In this document: positions 1-9,922 of the stretch, piece by piece
Layout of the letters: each line of letters starts with the position of its first letter
How positions within the stretch are numbered: the stretch's first letter is position 1
NCBI GenBank assembly: GCA_030789695.1
Contig: CM061142.1
Span: forward strand, 148,139,266 to 148,203,265
Reading direction: 5' to 3'
Length of the DNA stretch: 64,000 nucleotides
DNA from: Scilla litardierei
Lineage: Eukaryota > Streptophyta > Magnoliopsida > Asparagales > Asparagaceae
Notes under the pieces: generated by a model
Databases searched by the model: none
What the model saw: only the letters and a program-made list of their open reading frames with translations
What the model was told of the DNA's origin: nothing
Translations under genes and position numbers: made by a program

Positions 1-765
1 ATTCATAAGTTTCATTGTTGCTAAGCTTGAATATAGGTGAACTAGTCGCAACTTAATGTAGAACCAAGCTCACGCTCTCGCGCTATTGCCGGTCTATAGC
101 AAACCTAGGATAGGGCCCACTCTCGTGCAAACCCTAGCCTAAGCCGCTAGTGTGAAGAATGACATCATTGTTTAATCGTATCTCGAGCCCACTCTCGTGC
201 AAACTCAAGCTACGACCTAGGTTATGATAGGTCTTATTCGTCCAATCTCTTACAAACGAATATTAGTATAGATTCACAATTAAAAATCCTAGCTTTGGTC
301 CAATCTCTTGCAAACCAAATCTAGAGAAATCCAATTGTCAATCTAAATCGAATATCTAGGCCTTCCTACCAATTGGGATCCAATCTCTTGCAAATCCCAA
401 TCGATATGAATGCCTAGCTACCCGTAATAAATCAATCACAACCTAACCCTAATCAATTCTAGCAACAAATCAACAAATTCATCACAATTCAGAGATAGGG
501 TCCATAGGGTTCATCCCCATGCCCTAGAACGACGGCAGTACCCACTAGACATCAAGCAAATCTCAGAAATAATAACAATAATCGCAGCACAATTCATTGC
601 AAAAGAGAAATAATGCATAAAAATCGAGTTTTTAATAGGAATAGACAAATCAATGTAAATGCCAATGATTTCCAGATGAGAATTCACCAAAGAGTAGCCG
701 TCAAAAACCTAAAAGAAAGACTAAAAATTAATGTTCAAAAGTCTCTCTAAACTAGGGCAAAAACT

Positions 766-779
766 GGGTTTAAATACCC
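766..779 (-). promoter_or_regulatory. TATA box of element A 3' LTR
   Basis: The palindromic site gggtttaaataccc contains TATTTAAA on the minus strand. It lies 109 bp downstream of the palindrome array, or 83 bp once the local 26-bp duplication is subtracted. That matches the spacing in the other LTRs of this family. Confidence 0.6.
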
Positions 780-888
780 TCTAAAATCGTCTAAAAAATC
801 GTGACCAAACTGTCCCTGCGCAGCCCAGAAATCGCAACCCTAACAGCAGCCCAGAAATCGCAACCCTAACAGCAGGCGGAGAGGGTCA

Positions 889-1249
889 CTTGGCCGAGTG
901 ACCCTTATCACTCGGCCGAGTGACAAACCCTGTAGAAAAACAGTAACTTCGGTGTTTTCAGGGTCTGTCTTCGGGGGGTGGCTCGGCCGAGTGGACTTCT
1001 TCATTCAGCCGAGTGAGAACTCATACTCGGCCGAGTGGGCCTCCTCAGGATCTCTAAAAATTCCAGTAACTTGGCCTTTCTCTGGACGAAATTCCCTGTA
1101 CCACTCGGGCGAGTGAACTTTCTCACTCGGCCGAGTGGGCTTCCTTTGTTTGGCCGAGTATACGCTAAAAATATCCTTTGCGTGTCCGTTCTGTTCGGTC
1201 GAGTGGGGCTTCTTGATCGGCCGAGTGAGTGGTCTACTCGGCCGAGTGG
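889..1249 (-). repeat. U3 palindrome array (ACTCGGCCGAGT), element A 3' LTR
   Basis: About eleven exact or one- to two-mismatch copies of the 12-bp self-complementary word ACTCGGCCGAGT sit within 360 bp. Several are arranged in twos or threes with spacers of under 15 bp. The array lies upstream of the LTR TATA box, in U3. Its translation gives spurious TRPSG and LGRV repeats in several frames. Confidence 0.93.
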
Positions 1250-1417
1250 TGTGCTGTTGAGCTCATTCTTCCTTCTTCTAGCCTCCTCGTCGCTCCTATT
1301 GATTTCCTTCTTCTTCCGCTCATCCTCCATCACTGATAAGTCCTCGAATGAGCCGTGGGTGACACTCCTAAGAGTGTGCAAATCCTTTGATCTCAAATTC
1401 ACTCCAGATCGCTCCAT
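1001..1417 (-). CDS. U3-encoded small basic ORF, element A 3' LTR
   Basis: I do not recognise this protein. From the ATG at 1417 it would be 138 residues. The first 45 or so are shared with the other LTRs of A and B (start MERS/MEQS, an invariant N, then [LI]H and an S[VI] pair), followed by a lysine/glutamate-rich stretch. The rest reads through the palindrome array. The ATG follows ctttcag|gaaat, which resembles a 3' splice site. The position in U3 means it could be translated from the 3' end of a full-length or spliced element RNA. It may be fortuitous, but the shared N-terminus argues for a real or recently real ORF. Confidence 0.4.
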   Translation of the reverse strand: MERSGVNLRSKDLHTLRSVTHGSFEDLSVMEDERKKKEINRSDEEARRRKNELNSTPLGRVDHSLGRSRSPTRPNRTDTQRIFLAYTRPNKGSPLGRVRKFTRPSGTGNFVQRKAKLLEFLEILRRPTRPSMSSHSAE

Positions 1418-1552
1418 ATTTCCTGAAAGACGACAAAAACAAGAAATAGTGAAAAGCATCACAATATTGTCGAATAATCGTGAAAATGCGACATGAGCGA
1501 TCAAAATGACATGCAAACATGCAGAAAAAAGATGTAAAATATGGAGTGATCA

Positions 1553-1569
1553 AAATCCCCGAAGCTTAC
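1553..1569 (-). other. Polypurine tract of element A
   Basis: On the minus strand the bases before the LTR read aagcttcggggattt, ending at the LTR's TG. This is the expected plus-strand primer position. Element B has a related tract at the same place. Confidence 0.75.
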
Positions 1570-1602
1570 CTTTTACTCGTCCTCGAGGAAGATGAGTAAA
1601 AG
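1570..1602 (-). other. Hairpin-forming inverted repeat beside the polypurine tract
   Basis: A 33-bp near-perfect inverted repeat has outer arms cttttactc and gagtaaaag around a ctcgag centre. A shorter version containing cctcgagga and gagtaa occurs at the same position in B (about 23089-23108), so the feature belongs to the family. Confidence 0.65.
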
Positions 1603-3387
1603 GTGAACTTGATGGAAAAAATAAAGAAGAGGGAAAAAAAGAAAAAGGAAATAGGAAAGAAAACAAAGAGAGAGAAGTGCTAGATTATTTTCTCAGAACG
1701 TGGGTTTTGCTTACTCATATAGCACACGGCGAATATAAAACACATGCCAAAGATTTTTATCTTGATATCATAATCATATGGATGCATTCAAAATAGATAC
1801 CCAAGAATAGCAAAATAGTATGAAATATGGAATCATTCTAGAATTAACATCGTCTGAAGCATCTAAAGCGGTATACATAGTCATAGACTACACACTTTTC
1901 AATTGAATGCTTTCTATTTGGAGTATAAGATGTATCACACAATATGGATCAATAAGAATAGAAAGATATGGTTTTCATGAAATGCATGCTAAGTCTCAAT
2001 TCATGGATTTCGTAAAAACTTCTAGTAATCTCACCGAGTATAGAAAATTACCTAGCTTATATTGTCATGCACAGTCAAGTAGTCACACTCTCACACATCA
2101 TTGGATCCTCTCCCCCAAGCTTATCTATAAGCGTGGTGGCATATAAATCAATAAATACATTCCCCATTTTTGAAGCTCCAATAGAAATAAAAATAAAAGA
2201 GGGAAGAAAGAGAGAAAGAGTATGAGATGGGATCATGTATAAGCTTCTTTTCTCTTCTCTTTTTTTTCTTTTTCTTCTTCTTCTTTTTTTTAATAACATA
2301 TATACATCTGAGATCCCAAATCAAAAGAATAGAAAGATTTACATGTATATTTTTTTCTTTTTGATTTTGGGGGTATTGGAGCATGGACTTTAATAGCGGG
2401 GGAAATGCCAATATAAGATCCGCTAAAGGGAGATTCACCAATGAATATAAGTATAGAAATAATGCTCAAGATACGTGGAGAAAGAAATATATGTAACACT
2501 CGGTTCACTCTATAAGACGTGCACGACAACTTTCAGCAGAGTAATGTAATCTACTCAGTTTAATCTCAAAAAGTAAACTAATCCAGTTATATCAACCTAA
2601 CATACATTCATTCAACCCGAAAGTGAAGCGTACAATTTTCATGCCATAAGAAGTGATATAAGAAAGGAAAGCAGTACTCCAGATATAAGCAGTCAATGCG
2701 TAAAGCTTGGTGTGTTTTCTACAAAGAGTATACATATAAATTATTAGACTCAGCTAATAAAAGAATTTCATCCATAATCATACATGTAAGTGCAGGTTAC
2801 TATTTTAAATGCATAGCAAGACATAGCATATGATATCTGAAATAAAAACTATGGCATGACAAGATAGTATGCATATAGAGATAAGCTAACACCACATCAT
2901 CATCATCACAGAAAAATCATCTCTAGCAAAAAGATGAAAGAAACAAGGATAAAGGAAAATGAAAAACTACTGTACAATGCAGCACACTTGTGAAATAAAA
3001 AACGTGATGCATGATAAAAATGAAAAAAGTGGGTGAAAGCAAGTGTAAAAATGAAGAAATGTGGAAAAAAGGAAAATAAAAGGCGACAAAAAAATAAAAA
3101 GTGCGTGAGAACTCACTCCCCCAAGCTAAAATGCACAGTGTCCTCAATGTGCGAAGTGTGGCAAACCGAAAGGCAAAAAGTGGGCAGGGAGGGTGAGGAT
3201 GCTTGCATGAAGGGAAAAAAAATAAAAGAAAATGATATGATAATGCAGGTGATGCATGCAGAGATCAAAATAGTGCAGATATGAGTGTCCTCAAAAAATA
3301 CTCCATCTCTCCCAAAAAGATATAGACAGATCAGACCAAAATGTGACCAAAAAGGTGTGTGGAAGAGGGGTGCAAAATCAGCATGGC
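1603..3387 (-). other. Long non-coding 3' region of element A
   Basis: No supported gene lies here. The stretch is AT-rich with pyrimidine runs (about 2245-2295). Two purine tracts on the minus strand read AGCTTGGGGGAG, at about 2108-2120 and 3114-3128. Both have counterparts in B (about 22566-22587 and 21596-21608), as does the attgaggacactg-type sequence beside the second. This is most likely the 3' untranslated region of the downstream ORF. Confidence 0.7.
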
Positions 3388-5421
3388 TCAAAACAACATC
3401 AAAACAACATCAACAAAAAGTTGGAAGGCATCCAGTGTGTGCCTAGGGGGTGGTGGCGGACCAGCATCGTCCTGTGGCAGAGGTGGTGGCGGGCGTGGTG
3501 GCTGCTGGGTGGGTGTGGGTGGCAGAGGCAGACGCGCAAGAATCTGATTCAAGCAAGCTTGAGTACTAGGAAGTATAGCGACGCGGGTCTGGACTGCACT
3601 GACGGTGGCAGAGAGAGCCCTAAAATCTCCTCTGAGTCCACTAACTGCCCCCTCAAGAGCACGGATGCTCTGAACTTGGGTGTCGGGGGGAGGTGGAGCA
3701 GAATGTCGAACAGGCAAAGAACGGGGCTGTCTCACATGGCCACCGTAAAGGATAGGTGCAGCTATGGGATGGTGCTGGGGTGCTGTGCTCGCTAAGTGAT
3801 GCCCAGCCTCTGTGTGAGGCTGGGACGTAGGAAGAGTAGACGAGGAAGGAGCGGCAACAGAAACGGTAGTGGAAACGGACGACGAGGCAAGCAGAGAGGT
3901 CAGTGACACAGAAGTGGGGACAGACGTCATGACGCTCTCGGAGTATACAATGGCGGTGGAGATAGTGAGGTCGACGACTGGGGAGGTCGTGAAGGGTGTA
4001 GAAAATGACTCCCCAGGAGTCGAGGACAACAATGAGGAAAGGGTCTCTACCGCGGAAGCAAAAGAAGGCTCGTCGCACTCAACTATGGTGGGGGGACGCT
4101 CGGGGCTAGCCGTAGAAATGGGATCTACCGAAATGGGCACATTGGTGGTTGTGTGGGTGGACTCAGCTGAAGTGCTCCCAACACTAACAGAAGTGGGGAC
4201 AGAGGTGTCGGGAGGTGCAGACGAAGCAAGTGCAGGCTGAGGGATCACAGGGTCCTGGGGTGGAATGAGGGGATCCTGCTGAGCACCCTCAGGCTCTAGC
4301 ACGTATGCGGCCGGGATAAGGAGATCCATCGCTGGAATCCACTCTCCGCCCGTGGGTCCTATGTGTGTCCGAGCAGGGCTCGGGAGAACCATGTAATCCG
4401 CAGCAAAAGGACCGTGGAGCCACACCCAGTGCTGACGACCATGAGGACGCAACATCCTCATCCGGGCCATAACGTCTATCGAAAGTGAAGTGTGGCCCGG
4501 TGGTCGAAGCAAGTCAGCAGGTAGGTCGACGCCGGTCATAAGGGCCAAGAGGGTAATCAGGCTACCTTAGCAAATAGGCATCCGAGCACCGACAGAAATA
4601 ACTATGCAGTCGATGTACCAACTGGCAATATCAATCTCGACGGCGGGGACCAGAACGTCACTACCCCTATCGAAGACCCTAGGCCGTGTCATCCCATAGA
4701 GCATGTAGAGCTCTGGCGTCGACAGTGTTCCAGGCTCGTACCTCGCAAGAAAAGTGATTGCCGTAAGGTGCTGTGCAATGTGGAGACAGGGGTGGAGAAT
4801 AGCAGATGCCTTGGCCCTAATAGGATCAAAGGCGAGTGGTGATCTCGTGATCCGTGTCCAAAAGGCGTGCGTGTCAAACGACGGGGGTGGGATGTGCGTG
4901 GGAGCATAAGCGCCGTCAGGGGTCAGAACAGCGGGCCACTGGAAGAATGCTCTAAGCAAGTCGAGAGTGACCTCACACTCTCGATCCATCAGTCGAAATG
5001 AGCATCCTCCAGGGGTCCAGGAAATGGAACTAAGGACCTCTAACATCGAGCGGATGTAGGTGTCCGCCGACACAGACAGAAAGTCACGCCATCCCACATT
5101 GTCGTACAACGTGAGCAGCCCCTTGAGTACCCCTAGGCGGTTAAGGTCAGCTAGGTGCACGAACCTAGAGGGTACGATCGAGCGATGGGAGATACGTTCG
5201 AATCTGGCGCGCTGGGCGTCATCTCGGAACGTGATCCCCATCGCATCGAATGCGGAGGCGGGCGGTGCAGGTGGTGGAATGGGAGCGACAGGAGGCGGCT
5301 GTGTAGGTGGGGGTGGGCTAGGTGGCGTGGAGTCTGCCCTAGCAGAAGAGGGACCAGGATCACCTGACCTCTTCCACTTGGAAGCGGGCTCCCGAGTGTG
5401 TGGCCGAAGGCGAGGCGACAT
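3388..5421 (-). pseudogene. ATHILA-ORF1-like protein gene downstream of pol, one in-frame stop
   Basis: The conceptual protein has 677 residues if one in-frame TAA (4567-4569) is read through; both halves are in the same frame. Residues 1-60 are basic and proline-rich. Residues about 65-330 resemble the ATHILA ORF-1 / putative plant transposon protein family, with the segments DNVGWRDFL and RYEPGTLSTPELYMLYGM. HWVWLHG follows at about 331. Residues about 385-545 are rich in Ser, Thr and Pro. A short heptad-like helix lies at about 580-615, and the C-terminus is proline-rich. The function of this family is unknown. The position after pol is that of the env-like ORF in Athila and Calypso elements, but I see no clear signal peptide or membrane segment. 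The start was chosen because it follows the conserved leader and putative intron. Element B carries a homologue at 19551-21310. Confidence 0.75.
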
Positions 5422-5586
5422 GTGTGCCGTGAGTCGTGCCCACTCAAATAAAGATGCGACACGCTATATAATAGAACAAGTGTACCTGAGCACGACGCGA
5501 GAGCAAAATCTGAAGTGTGCGAAGAAACGCCTCCTCCACAAAGTTCCGAGTGTGTACAGAATCCCCCCAAGCTCCCCCAAGCTAGC

Positions 5587-5696
5587 CTGAAATGCAAACA
5601 ATAAAATCAGCGATAAATATCAATAAACATGGGGGGAAAGGGGGGATATAGATGTATATAAGAAGTAATTGGAATATGGGGGAGAAATGGGCGTAC
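5587..5696 (-). other. Putative 5'-leader intron of the ATHILA-ORF1-like gene (A)
   Basis: On the minus strand GTACGC opens and TTTGCATTTCAG closes a 110-nt U-rich stretch, with CTGAT upstream as a possible branch site. The exon after it begins GCTAGCTTGGGGGAG. Element B has a 112-nt GTAAGC...CAACAG stretch in the same place, followed by the same AGCTTGGGGGAG leader. Splicing is inferred, not observed. Confidence 0.5.
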
Positions 5697-5950
5697 GAAT
5701 CGGGAGAATGGAGAAGAAATTCAAATTTGGGGTGAAATGGGGGTGACCGGTGGTGGGGAGGAGGCGCCGGCGACGGTCGGCGGCGGGGCGACGTCGGCGA
5801 CGGCCGGTGATGGGTCATCGGCCGACGACGGCGAGGGATCAGGCAAGGGAAGTGGTGATTTGGGCGACAGTCAAATCGACGAAGCTCGGTCGCTGGCGAA
5901 AATTTTTGGGATTTTTTTGCGTTTTCGAAATTCACGCAGCGCCTCGGAGC
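5697..5950 (-). other. CT- and GC-rich 5' leader of the ATHILA-ORF1-like gene (A)
   Basis: This transcript leader lies between the internal TATA box and the putative intron. On the minus strand it is C-rich with repeated cgccg words, unlike the AT-rich flanks. No ORF in it is supported. Codon-like triplets on both strands are a by-product of its composition. Confidence 0.5.
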
Positions 5951-5960
5951 TTATATAGGA
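5951..5960 (-). promoter_or_regulatory. Internal TATA box upstream of the ATHILA-ORF1-like gene (A)
   Basis: The minus strand reads tcctatataa, 8 bp downstream of the internal palindrome array and about 530 bp before the ORF start. Element B has TATAAAAA in the equivalent place. The array plus TATA repeats the arrangement seen in the LTR promoter. Confidence 0.65.
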
Positions 5961-5968
5961 TAGTTGCG

Positions 5969-6317
5969 ACTCGGCCGAGTGAAGAGTTCACTCGGCCGAG
6001 TGAAGAGTTCACTCGGTCGAGTGAAGAAAATTTCGAAATAAACTCCGCAACGTACGACTCGACCGAGTGACTTTTCCCACTCGGTCGAATGGACAAATTC
6101 CACTCGGCCGAGTGGCATGGTCACTCAGCAATTTTTAGAGCGTGTGGGGTATCTGATTCACTCGGCCGAGTGACAAGTCACTCGCCCGAGTGGCAAATTA
6201 TACTGTAAATCATAGAAAATACAGAGAGTTGGTCTGTAGGAACTTTCCTGATCTGTACTCCACTCGGCCGAGTGGAGTCTTTATTCGGCTGAGTGACATA
6301 TGTCACTCGGCCAAGTG
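5969..6317 (-). repeat. Internal palindrome array between pol and ORF1 (A)
   Basis: About twelve copies or near-copies of ACTCGGCCGAGT occupy 350 bp. The first three are spaced at about 21 bp. Variants mostly change the central GC (CGACCG, CGGTCG) and keep the outer CGs. The array lies outside the LTRs, directly upstream of an internal TATA box. Confidence 0.93.
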
Positions 6318-6646
6318 GCATCCTGTTTTCTGCAACGGCTCTCTGTTTTCGCTCTATTCTCTATTTTTCTTCCTCCCGTCAGTCTCTACCTTCTTCTGGG
6401 GCCTAAGCGCGTTCCTGGGGCGCTCTCCCATGTCTTAGTCATCCTCCATATGAATGATCTCTCGTTCTCCATCTCCTGTAATTAAAAATAGAGCCCGTTG
6501 TCACGATTTTTATAGACGCTAGACTCTAAACACTAAGAAAAATTTAAAATAAAAATAAAAATCAACTAAGAATGATATAAAACTGTTGGGTTGCCTCCCG
6601 ACAAGTGCTCGTTTAAGGTAATGAGTTCGACCCCTTTGATCTTCGT
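6318..6646 (-). other. Spacer between pol tail and internal array (A)
   Basis: This stretch of about 330 bp is pyrimidine-rich on the plus strand at 6340-6480 and A-rich at 6530-6570. It contains gggaggcaacc on the minus strand, conserved in B at about 18341-18351, just after the pol tail stop. No gene is supported. Confidence 0.5.
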
Positions 6647-7039
6647 TTAGCGTGTGATGTTGGGCGCATGCGAGATGCGCCCGTCAAATTTGCCGGGAAG
6701 GCCACTTGGATTTGGTTGTTGATGCTCTTGGGCTTTCCTTAGCGTCCCCTCATCATGGGTAGAGTTGGGGGATAAGTCCCCCAAGCTTGAGCTAGCACCA
6801 ATCTTCTTCTTCACCGGTGTCTCTGGTCTTCTATCAGGAGGAGCTTTCTTTGAATTGTTGGCCGTGGAGAGCTTGCATAGCTCCCTAATCCTCGCGACAT
6901 CAGCGTCGTCTTCTTTGTCATCGGCCATAGAGCTATCCGGAGGGTCCTCCAACTTCTCTCCAATGCTAGAAGTTTGGCCTTTTTCAAGGCCGTCATCATG
7001 GAGAGCGTTAATAGAATGTGGAATGGCTTCATCGATCAC
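6647..7039 (-). pseudogene. Acidic C-terminal tail following integrase (A)
   Basis: This 130-residue frame follows the integrase ORF and ends HAPNITR. It is rich in Asp, Glu, Lys and Ser and lacks a recognised domain. B has the same ending (YTPNITRGT, stop 18298-18300), so the segment is a conserved tail of the polyprotein and not noise. A frame change separates it from integrase at about 7040-7085. The motif AAGCTTGGGGGACT on the minus strand lies within it (6775-6788). Confidence 0.55.
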
Positions 7040-7084
7040 CTCGTCAAGGAGATATGAGAGATCATGGGGCCGTCCCTTGAGTAG

Positions 7085-8350
7085 TTATATGCGATTCACT
7101 TCACCGGTAGGGGCTCCTTCGGAATAACGCTTGAGCCGTTGTCCATTTACTTTGAATGTGGCTCTGTCCTTTCCTTCCAACTCAAAGGCTCCTCCCGGTT
7201 GTTTGTTCTTAATGGTGAATGGTCCGGACCATCGCGATCTTAGCTTTCCGGGAAAGAGTCGGAGTCTGGAATTGTATAGGAGGACTTTGTCTCCGACCTC
7301 GAAGTCCGTAACGGTTATGCGTGCGTCGTGGAGGATTATAGTCCTTTCTTTGTAAATTCTTGAGCTCTCGTAAGCATCTCGCCTAATCTCGTCAAGCTCA
7401 TTAATGTCTAAGAGTCTGCTCACCGCCGCACTCTTGTAGTCATAATTAAATGTCTTGATAGCCCAATATGCTCGGTGCTCCAACTCTACCGGTAAGTGAC
7501 AAGATTTCCCGTAAACAAGGCGGTATGGTGTGGTGCCAAAGGGGGTGCGAAAAGCCGTGCGGTATGCCCATAGTGCATCATTCAATTTCATCGACCAATC
7601 CTTTCTAGATCTATCAACGGTCTTTTCTAGAATTTGCTTGATTTCCCGGTTCGATACCTCCACTTGTCCACTTGTTTAGGGGTGTTATGCCATGCCAATT
7701 CTATGATTCACCCTGTACTTTTTCAACATGGCTTCAAATTTGTTTTCTATAAAATGGCTCCCCCCATCGCTTATCAAAGTACGAGGCACTCCAAAGCGTG
7801 GAAAGATGTTTTGCTTGAAAATTTTTGATACCACCCTCGCATCATTGGTAGGGGTTGCAATGGCTTCTACCCATTTGGAGACGTAGTCCACGGCTAATAA
7901 GATATACTTTTTTCCTTTGCTCGATAAAAAAGGTCCCATGAAGTCCACTCCCCAACAATCAAATAGCTCAATTTCTAGAATGGGCTTCATTGGCATCTCA
8001 TTTTGTTTGGATATATTTTCGATCCGTTGACATCTATCGCAACTCTTGACGAAGCAATGCGTATCTTTGAACATGGTTGGCCAGAAGAATCCGCATTGTA
8101 ATATCTTAGCGGTGGTTTTAGAGGCGTCATGATGTCCCCCGCATGGCACACTTTGGCAATGCAAAATGATTGACGTGGCCTCCTCCTTGGAAACACATCT
8201 TCGTATGACACCATCCTTGCATATCTTGAAGAGATACAGATCTTCCCAGAAATAATTTCGGACTTCTGCATAAATCTCCTTTTCTGTTGCATGGGCATCT
8301 CGCATGGTTTTATCCCCCAAGCCAAATAAGTAACAAAATCCGCATACCAA
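7085..8350 (-). pseudogene. pol: Integrase region of element A pol
   Basis: Two frames cover integrase. The first (8350-7685) holds the zinc-binding segment, ending CDRCQRI, and catalytic aspartates in GVDFMGPF and ISDGGSHF. The second (7663-7085) holds the catalytic glutamate in EVSNREIKQ, then [19 protein letters not shown] and a GPFTIKN C-terminal segment. Stops interrupt the join (about 7664-7684); B reads YHPQTSGQ there. The protein would insert the element cDNA into the genome. As it stands the frame is broken and inactive. Confidence 0.88.
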
Positions 8351-8366
8351 GGCACCTCTCCGGGTC

Positions 8367-9916
8367 TTATGGCGAATAGCCTCTCGTCGACAAAGGTGTC
8401 ATCGATTGGTAAGATTTCATCCTCGTTGTCACGAACAAGCCTAGATAAGTGGTCTGCCACAACGTTGTCCGTTCCCTTCTTGTCTCTAATCTCCAAGTCA
8501 AATTCTTGCAACAAAAAATCCATCTTATCAATCTTGGCTTTGCCTCTTTTTTGCTTAGAAGATACTTCAATGCCGCATGGTCGGTGTGGACGATAACTTT
8601 GGATCCGAGGAGGTAGGACCGAAACTTCTCGATGGAATAGACAACCGCCAAAAGCTCCTTCTCGGTTGTGGTGTAATTTTTCTGCGCTTCGCCCAATGTT
8701 TTGCTTGCATAGAATATTGCATGAAGCTTCTTATCATTCCTTTGTCTTAGCACCGCTCCAATTGCTTGGTCACTTGCATTACACATAAGCTCGAAGGGAA
8801 GGCACCAGTCTGACGGTTGTATAACGGGAGCAGAAATGAGAGCTTCCTTCAACGTATTAAATGCTTGCAAGCACTCTCCTGAAAAGACAAAGGGGGCATC
8901 TTTAGCAAGTAAGGCAGTAAGAGGTCGGGCAATTAAGGCAAAATCCTTGATAAAGCGGCGGTAAAACCCCGCATGATCAAGAGAGCCTCTAATGCCCTTA
9001 ACATTAATAGGAGGAGGGAGTTTTTCGATTACCTCAATTTTCGCCTTATCAACCTCGATCCCTCTAGAAGAAACAAGGTGCCTAAGAACTATCCCCTCGG
9101 TGACCATAAAATGACATTTTTCCTAATTAAGAGTGAGGTTATTTTGTTGGCATCATTTAAGGACTTTAGTAAGATTAGCCAAACAAGAATCAAGCTCACT
9201 TCCATATAAAGAAAAATCATCCATGAAGACTTCCATAATATTTTCAATATAATCAGAAAAGATGGATGTCATGCACCTTTGAAAAGTGGCAGGAGCATTG
9301 CAAGTCCAAAGGGCATTCTACGGTAGGCATATGTACCATAAGGACATGTGAAAGTGGTCTTTTCTTAGTCATCTTCATGCAAGGGGATTTGAAAGAATCC
9401 CGAATACCCATCCAAATAGCAAAAGAATTTGTGTTTAGCGAGGCGCTCAAGCATTTGGTCAATGAAGGGTAATGGGTAATGGTCTTTCCAGGTGGCTTTA
9501 TTTAATTTCCGATAATCTATACACATCTGCCATCCCGTGATAGTGCATGTAGATATGGGCTCTCCCTTTTCGTTTTTATAACGGTCATCCCCACTTTTAG
9601 GGACGACATGAACAGGGCTAACCCACCTGCTGTCAGAGATAGGATAGATAATGCCGGCTTCAAGTAATTTGAGAATCTCTTTCTTAACCACCTCCTTCAT
9701 GTTAGGGTTCAACCGCCTTTGAGGCTCTATAGAGGCGGCTTCAGTGTTTTCTAAGTGGATTCTATGCGTGTAAAGCCTAGGGCTTATTCCCTTAAGATCA
9801 GAGATGGTATAACCAAGGACATCCTTGTCACTTCTAAGGACATCTAAGAGTCTTTCAAGTTGATCATGGTTGAGGTGGGCAATAACAATAACCAGATAGG
9901 TCAATTTATTACCCAA
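8367..9916 (-). pseudogene. pol: Reverse transcriptase and RNase H region of element A pol
   Basis: The RT begins just after ELKQLPSNLR and includes WVSPVHVVPK, DYRKLNKAT and YLDGYSGFFQIPLHEDD. An in-frame stop follows (9365-9367, CAA to TAA judged from B). About 60 bp further, loss of one base shifts the frame at LCNAP. The catalytic MEVFMDDFS is present in the shifted frame. The connection and RNase H region (9107-8367) includes [27 protein letters not shown] and [12 protein letters not shown]. The 'FMDDFS' form of the RT active site is characteristic of Athila relatives. The gene is inactive through nonsense and frameshift mutations. Confidence 0.9.
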
Positions 9917-9922
9917 GAAAGC

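Larger units (their letters stand above)
1..1552 (-). repeat. 3' LTR of element A (partial)
   Basis: This aligns with 10932-12457. The outer end reads TGATCACTCC on the minus strand and abuts the polypurine tract. Relative to the other LTR it carries an extra 26-bp tandem copy at about 803-855. The opposite end runs off the window. Confidence 0.92.

Noticed and set aside
889..1249. CRISPR-like appearance of regularly spaced palindromes
   Set aside because: Repeats are 12 bp with variable spacers that are themselves similar between arrays, in a plant LTR, with no cas genes. A CRISPR array is not plausible.
898..1496. Plus-strand ORFs with repeated TRPSG / LGRV residues across the LTR arrays of element A (also 11804-12186 and 12854-13060)
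   Set aside because: They are translations of the ACTCGGCCGAGT palindromes, which read as TRPS, SAE or LGRV in different frames on both strands. Their repetition reflects DNA, not protein, structure.
3653..4240. Overlapping ORFs on both strands within 3388-5421 (for example 3653-4078 minus, 3869-4240 plus)
   Set aside because: The 3388-5421 minus frame is supported by homology with element B. The others are shadows favoured by the GC-rich, low-complexity sequence.
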